This document shows, piece by piece, positions 60,580 to 64,000 of a stretch of 64,000 nucleotides of DNA. The DNA comes from DAOLCO01 sp964612555 (GTDB lineage Bacteria; Bdellovibrionota_C; UBA2361; SZUA-149; DAOLCO01), in contig CAZTBW010000001.1 in NCBI GenBank assembly GCA_964612555.1, forward strand, positions 353,549 to 417,548, in the 5' to 3' direction. A program made the position numbers and the translations under genes. Under the pieces are notes generated by a model that saw only the letters and a program-made list of their open reading frames with translations, was not told the DNA's origin and did no database searches. Position 1 is the first letter of the stretch. The number at the start of each line of letters is the position of its first letter.

Positions 60580-61491
60580 TTAATTTTCTTCCTGTACCAG
60601 TTCTTTTGCGTACTCAGCTTCGATCAATGCACGCCCCAGCTGGAACCAGGGGTCATTTTCTTTCGCATTGGTTGAGATATACGACACCTCCTCTTCCGCC
60701 TCTACCATCAACCCTTCATTGATAAGAGCCATCGCATGCGCGTAACTGATTTTTGAAGAGCGAAACTCACTTGGAAATGAATTCCTTCCCTCTTCTACCC
60801 AGGTACGCACTCCTGAAAAATTTTTATTTTTTGTATCAATAGTAAGAAGCTCCTCCAGTGCCTCAGGAGTAACTCTGGACGTAAGTTCAATCTGGGTAAG
60901 TGCTTTTCTCGCTTCGGTGTTTCTTCTGAGGTGATTTCTGACTCTTGCAAGCTGTAACAATGCTTCCTGAGTACGCTCCTTGGCTCCCTCACGAGATACT
61001 TTTTCGTAATACCGCTCAGATAAGCTATACATTTTCTGAGCATACAAGGCTTCCGCAATAATATAATACAACTCACCTCGAAGTTCTGACTCATCAAGAG
61101 CACTGCTTCCTTCTTCGGCAAAACTTCTTGCTTTTTCAAACTCCCCTTCCTGAAGCTCCATTATAGCCCGGGCAAGATACACCCGTGCCCGTTCAGTACC
61201 GCTGCAATCCGGATGCAACAGCGCCTCATCCCAGCGTTTCCGTGCTTCCTCTACAAGACCAAGTGCCCACGCACTCCTTGCAACCGCAAGAGTTTCTCCA
61301 AGAGAACGAATGCTTTCATTATCCTTATAAAGAAGTACCGCATCAAAGTGCCTTCCCTCTGTACTCAATTCTTTTACTCCAATAAGCGGATCACTTCCCA
61401 CACGAGAATCTCCATGTACAAAAGACATGCTTACTAACTGAAGCAAAGACAGGATCGTAATAAATAAAATGGTAGTAAACGATACTTTCAT
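60580..61491 (-). CDS. Exported TPR-repeat protein in the flagellar regulatory operon
   Basis: The 303-residue protein has a signal peptide (about 1-27, ending FVHGDS) and about seven tetratricopeptide-like helix pairs (GRHFDAVLLYKDN, GLVEEARKRWDEALLHP, GEFEKARSFAEEGSSAL, KMYSLSERYYEKVS and others). It lies between the master activator and the kinase with 12-13 base spacing, so it is co-transcribed. A periplasmic role in flagellar assembly or sensing is inferred from context. Confidence 0.75.
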   Translation of the reverse strand: MKVSFTTILFITILSLLQLVSMSFVHGDSRVGSDPLIGVKELSTEGRHFDAVLLYKDNESIRSLGETLAVARSAWALGLVEEARKRWDEALLHPDCSGTERARVYLARAIMELQEGEFEKARSFAEEGSSALDESELRGELYYIIAEALYAQKMYSLSERYYEKVSREGAKERTQEALLQLARVRNHLRRNTEARKALTQIELTSRVTPEALEELLTIDTKNKNFSGVRTWVEEGRNSFPSEFRSSKISYAHAMALINEGLMVEAEEEVSYISTNAKENDPWFQLGRALIEAEYAKELVQEEN

Positions 61492-61504
61492 TGTTTAGTG
61501 TCTT

Positions 61505-62563
61505 TTATTCTCTCATTTCCTGATCAGTACCAGCCAGTAAGCCTTTTTTCTTTATTTTCTCAACCAGTGTTGTTCTATTGAGGTTCAAAAGTTCGGCAGC
61601 AGCCTTCTTGTTCCCTTTTGTGCGCTCAAGCGCCTGTATAATTAACTGGTTTTCAAACTCTTCGATAAGAGAATTAAAATCGACCCCTGTGGTGGGAAGA
61701 AAAGGGGTCACGCCTGCAACTGTTTCTTCACCTTCAAGCTCTCCATGTACGAACCCTGGTGGCAAATCGTCAATTTCAACCTGATCCCCATCAACAAGAA
61801 TAGATAATCTCTGAACAAGGTTCTCAAGCTCTCTTACATTACCGGGCCATCGGTACATATTCAGAGCTTTAAGTACTTCATCAGAAAACCCAAGTGGACG
61901 TCTGCCAATTGATTTTGCGAATTTATCAGCAAAAAACTCCAGTAGTAACTCAAGATCATCAACCCGACTTCTCAAAGCCGGAAGCTCAACAGGAACTACC
62001 TGAAGACGATAAAACAGGTCTTCCCTGAATTTTCCTTCCTTCACCTTTGTTCTGAGATTAACATTGGTTGCTGCAATAACTCGCACTTGAACCGGTTTTG
62101 GTTTAAGACCACCAACTGGTTCAACCACTTTCTCCTGAAGCACTCTGAGTAACTTTACCTGCAAGTGCGGACTCATATCTCCGATTTCATCAAGAAAGAT
62201 GGTTCCTCCATCAGCAAGTAAAAATCTGCCCGGTTTTGAATTTACCGCACCGGTAAATGCTCCTTTTTCATATCCAAAAAGCTCACTTTCAAGAAGGTTA
62301 TCCGGAATAGCACCACAATTTACCGGAATGAAGCTACCCTTTACTCCGCTCATTTGATGAATTGCCTGAGCAATCATTTCTTTACCGGTTCCGCTCTCAC
62401 CAAGAATGAGTACGGTACTATTTGTTTCAGCAACTCGCTCAATGACATTAAATATTTTCTGCATACCGGGATCTGCTGTCACTATTGAATCAAATGCAGA
62501 TGATTGCTTTGAAATATTCTGAACTGTTGAAAACCGCTCTGTTTGTACGATTTGTTCAAACAT
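61505..62563 (-). CDS. Receiver-less sigma-54 activator, flagellar master regulator candidate (FleQ/FlrA-like)
   Basis: The 352-residue protein has only about 28 residues before the AAA+ domain: Walker A GESGTGKE near 57-64, GAFTGA near 104-109, Walker B IFLDEIGDMS, and a C-terminal Fis-type HTH (KKAAAELLNLNRTTLVEKIKKKG). The HTH wording LNRTTLVEKIKKKGL is typical of FleQ/FlrA-type flagellar regulators. The N-terminal REC-like domain of FleQ is missing, so control must come by another route. It is the first gene of the regulatory operon and is preceded by a 503-base gap with structure. Confidence 0.85.
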   Translation of the reverse strand: MFEQIVQTERFSTVQNISKQSSAFDSIVTADPGMQKIFNVIERVAETNSTVLILGESGTGKEMIAQAIHQMSGVKGSFIPVNCGAIPDNLLESELFGYEKGAFTGAVNSKPGRFLLADGGTIFLDEIGDMSPHLQVKLLRVLQEKVVEPVGGLKPKPVQVRVIAATNVNLRTKVKEGKFREDLFYRLQVVPVELPALRSRVDDLELLLEFFADKFAKSIGRRPLGFSDEVLKALNMYRWPGNVRELENLVQRLSILVDGDQVEIDDLPPGFVHGELEGEETVAGVTPFLPTTGVDFNSLIEEFENQLIIQALERTKGNKKAAAELLNLNRTTLVEKIKKKGLLAGTDQEMRE

Positions 62564-63066
62564 TCTATTATCTCCCTCCCATTTGTGCGTTTTGTGTTTT
62601 CATAAATAACACCAGACGCGTTTATTGTGCCGTTTCCCTGACACCTCTGTCGATTTCAGATGACAAGAGACTGACAGCTGACTCTGAAATCTTTCCGTGC
62701 AGGTGTCATTTTTACGGCAAGGAACGTACCAATTTTGTATCAACTGTCAGATTTTCGTCAGTCCCGGGGGGCAAGGAGAAGCCCCTGAGCCTATTTTATG
62801 AGATAACTATAGTGTATTTATTGCTTTTTTCCGGTATTAAGGCTTTCCCTGCCTGCACGATCTTTATACAGGGATGTCAAAATCACTATGATCAAAAATT
62901 TGTCGATTTCCAATTTTGTACACTTTTGACACCTCTTCTCTAACAAATTTTCTTAGTAATAAGAGATACGACCCCTTAAAAAGACCTAATAAAATTGTAT
63001 GCCCTTATCTTTTACGCTAATATGCCCTTATCGTATTAGAAAATTACTCATATCCTGAATAAACTT
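62564..63066. other. Long regulatory interval between the flagellar activator and dapF
   Basis: These 503 bases separate two divergent genes. They hold an imperfect nested hairpin (62639-62708), a GGGGC...GCCCC-type stem near 62765-62785, an 11-bp direct repeat (62999-63009 and 63022-63032) and AT-rich sequence. I see no credible gene; a plus-strand frame at 62485-62943 begins antisense within the activator gene. Confidence 0.6.
62639..62708. promoter_or_regulatory. Nested hairpin in the leader of the flagellar activator
   Basis: An outer stem TGACACCT (62639-62646) with AGGTGTCA (62701-62708) encloses a second stem ATTTCAGA (62653-62660) with TCTGAAAT (62683-62690). On the plus strand the outer stem is followed by a run of five Ts, so it could act as a terminator there; on the minus strand it lies in the leader of the activator gene. 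No known riboswitch class is recognised. Confidence 0.4.
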
Positions 63067-63921
63067 ATGACAAACTTCAGCTTTACCAAGATGCATGGCA
63101 TTGGGAATGATTACATATACTTTGACTGTACTGAATATGAGTTCCCTGAACCCGAAAAAGCTGCTGTGGTATTGTCTGATCGGCATTTTGGCATTGGTTC
63201 AGACGGAATTGTCCTGATTCAGAAGCCATCTATAAGCACAGGAGCTGACTTCCGGATGAGAATGTTTAATGCCGATGGCTCGGAAGCAGAAATGTGCGGA
63301 AATGCAGTTCGCTGCATTGCAAAGCTTATTTACGAAAAAGGGCTTTCATCAGAGAACACCATCCGCCTGGAAACTCCCGGTGGTATAAAAATATTATACC
63401 TCACCACCAAAAATGACCGTGTAACTGAGGTCAGGGTCAACATGGGCAAGGCAATACTCTCACCGGAGGAAATCCCCTGTACTTTCACTGAAACACCCGC
63501 AACCAATCAAACTATCGAAGTCGAAGGACAAGCCTTCACCGGCACAGCCGTTTCAATGGGAAATCCTCACTTTGTAATATTTGTAGATGAAATAAACGAC
63601 TATCTGGTACACACCATTGGACCAAAGATAGAAATCCACCCCAGCTTTCCCAAAAAGACAAACGTAGAATTTGCAAAAGCAGAATCCTCCGACAAGGCAA
63701 GCATGCGAGTCTGGGAAAGAGGCAGCGGGGAAACCCTCGCCTGCGGCACCGGAGCATGTGCCGTAGCCGTAGCCGGACACCTAACAGGAGTCCTAAACAA
63801 CAAATCCACCATCTCACTCCGAGGAGGCGATCTAAAAATAGAAATCTCCGACTCCGGCGAAGTCTTTAAAACCGGACCGGCAGAAGTAGCTTTTGAAGGT
63901 ACCGTAACAAGAACCTGGTAA
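63067..63921 (+). CDS. dapF: Diaminopimelate epimerase DapF
   Basis: DapF converts LL- to meso-diaminopimelate. The 284-residue protein has FTKMHGIGNDYIYFD at the N-terminus, the first catalytic Cys in EMCGNAVRC near residue 76, GNPHFVIF near 162, and the second catalytic Cys in ETLACGTGACAVAVA near 225. It is a complete enzyme of normal length. dapA lies 23 kb to the left. The remaining 79 bases of the window hold nothing I recognise. Confidence 0.96.
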   Translation: MTNFSFTKMHGIGNDYIYFDCTEYEFPEPEKAAVVLSDRHFGIGSDGIVLIQKPSISTGADFRMRMFNADGSEAEMCGNAVRCIAKLIYEKGLSSENTIRLETPGGIKILYLTTKNDRVTEVRVNMGKAILSPEEIPCTFTETPATNQTIEVEGQAFTGTAVSMGNPHFVIFVDEINDYLVHTIGPKIEIHPSFPKKTNVEFAKAESSDKASMRVWERGSGETLACGTGACAVAVAGHLTGVLNNKSTISLRGGDLKIEISDSGEVFKTGPAEVAFEGTVTRTW

Positions 63922-64000
63922 CACCCACCACGATATCCATATATAAAAATAGGGGCTGAAGTAGCTAAGACCGAGATATAGGTCTAAAGTGGCTATAATG

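Noticed and set aside
62485..62943. Plus-strand 152-codon frame
   Set aside because: It starts antisense within the flagellar activator and runs through the structured leader; no ribosome site or family pattern.
1..64000. tRNA, rRNA or CRISPR array
   Set aside because: I looked for T-arm motifs, rRNA core sequence and regularly spaced repeats on both strands and saw none, but this was by eye and a dedicated scan would be needed to exclude a divergent tRNA.

Overview
The window is a chromosomal segment of a Gram-negative, flagellated, piliated bacterium with a moderately AT-rich genome. The evidence is a complete tolQ-tolR-tolA-tolB-pal envelope cluster, several lipoproteins and a beta-barrel protein, type IV pilus motor genes, and a flagellar basal-body operon ordered flgB-flgC-fliE-fliF-fliG-fliH-fliI-fliJ-motE next to sigma-54 regulators. 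That flagellar order with NtrC-type control, together with cmoA/cmoB and hslUV, suggests a deltaproteobacteria-grade lineage (for example Desulfobacterota, Bdellovibrionota or SAR324 relatives). I cannot resolve the phylum from sequence alone. I recognised no rRNA, tRNA, CRISPR array, prophage or intact insertion sequence.

Layout. 0-11 kb: a partial MoxR-like AAA+ gene, a solitary ftsA, a glycosyltransferase coupled to cmoB, divergent cmoA, a DHH phosphoesterase, a response regulator, an orphan pilP and a Trm112-like gene. 11-21 kb: a lipoprotein/unknown pair, the Tol-Pal operon, gap-tpiA, and hpf-rapZ. 21-25 kb: a run of small, mostly unknown genes including a TRL-family lipoprotein and a possible RNase H fold. 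25-29 kb: ftsW-murG plus a beta-barrel gene, smpB, and nagZ. 29-32.7 kb: an accessory stretch with vapBC, a 59-codon membrane protein, rpsD and two copies of a long hairpin repeat. 32.7-37.7 kb: pilB-pilC and a regulator that looks like a PilS sensor fused to a PilR output. 37.8-45 kb: housekeeping genes (aminotransferase, thiE, dapA, hslUV, pepP). 45-49.8 kb: a second accessory stretch (ankyrin protein, small secreted protein, membrane proteins, pseudokinase). 49.8-62.6 kb: the flagellar operon and its regulators. 63-64 kb: dapF.

How the genes work together. The flagellar block reads as a self-contained hierarchy: a FleQ/FlrA-like master activator without a receiver, a periplasmic TPR protein, a soluble FleS/FlrB-like kinase and a FleR/FlrC-like response regulator upstream of the basal-body genes. 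A third sigma-54 activator sits at the end of the pilus genes and appears to be a membrane-tethered one-component fusion. Envelope biogenesis genes are spread over the window rather than clustered: ftsA stands alone, ftsW-murG are 24 kb away, and no ftsZ is visible.

Least explained by known families are the long-hairpin elements near 13.2, 31.1, 32.6, 43.3 and 47.8 kb (two of them homologous with paired compensatory changes), the PilS-PilR fusion, the pseudokinase with cysteine cluster and membrane segments, and a leader with mutually exclusive hairpins upstream of the ankyrin gene.
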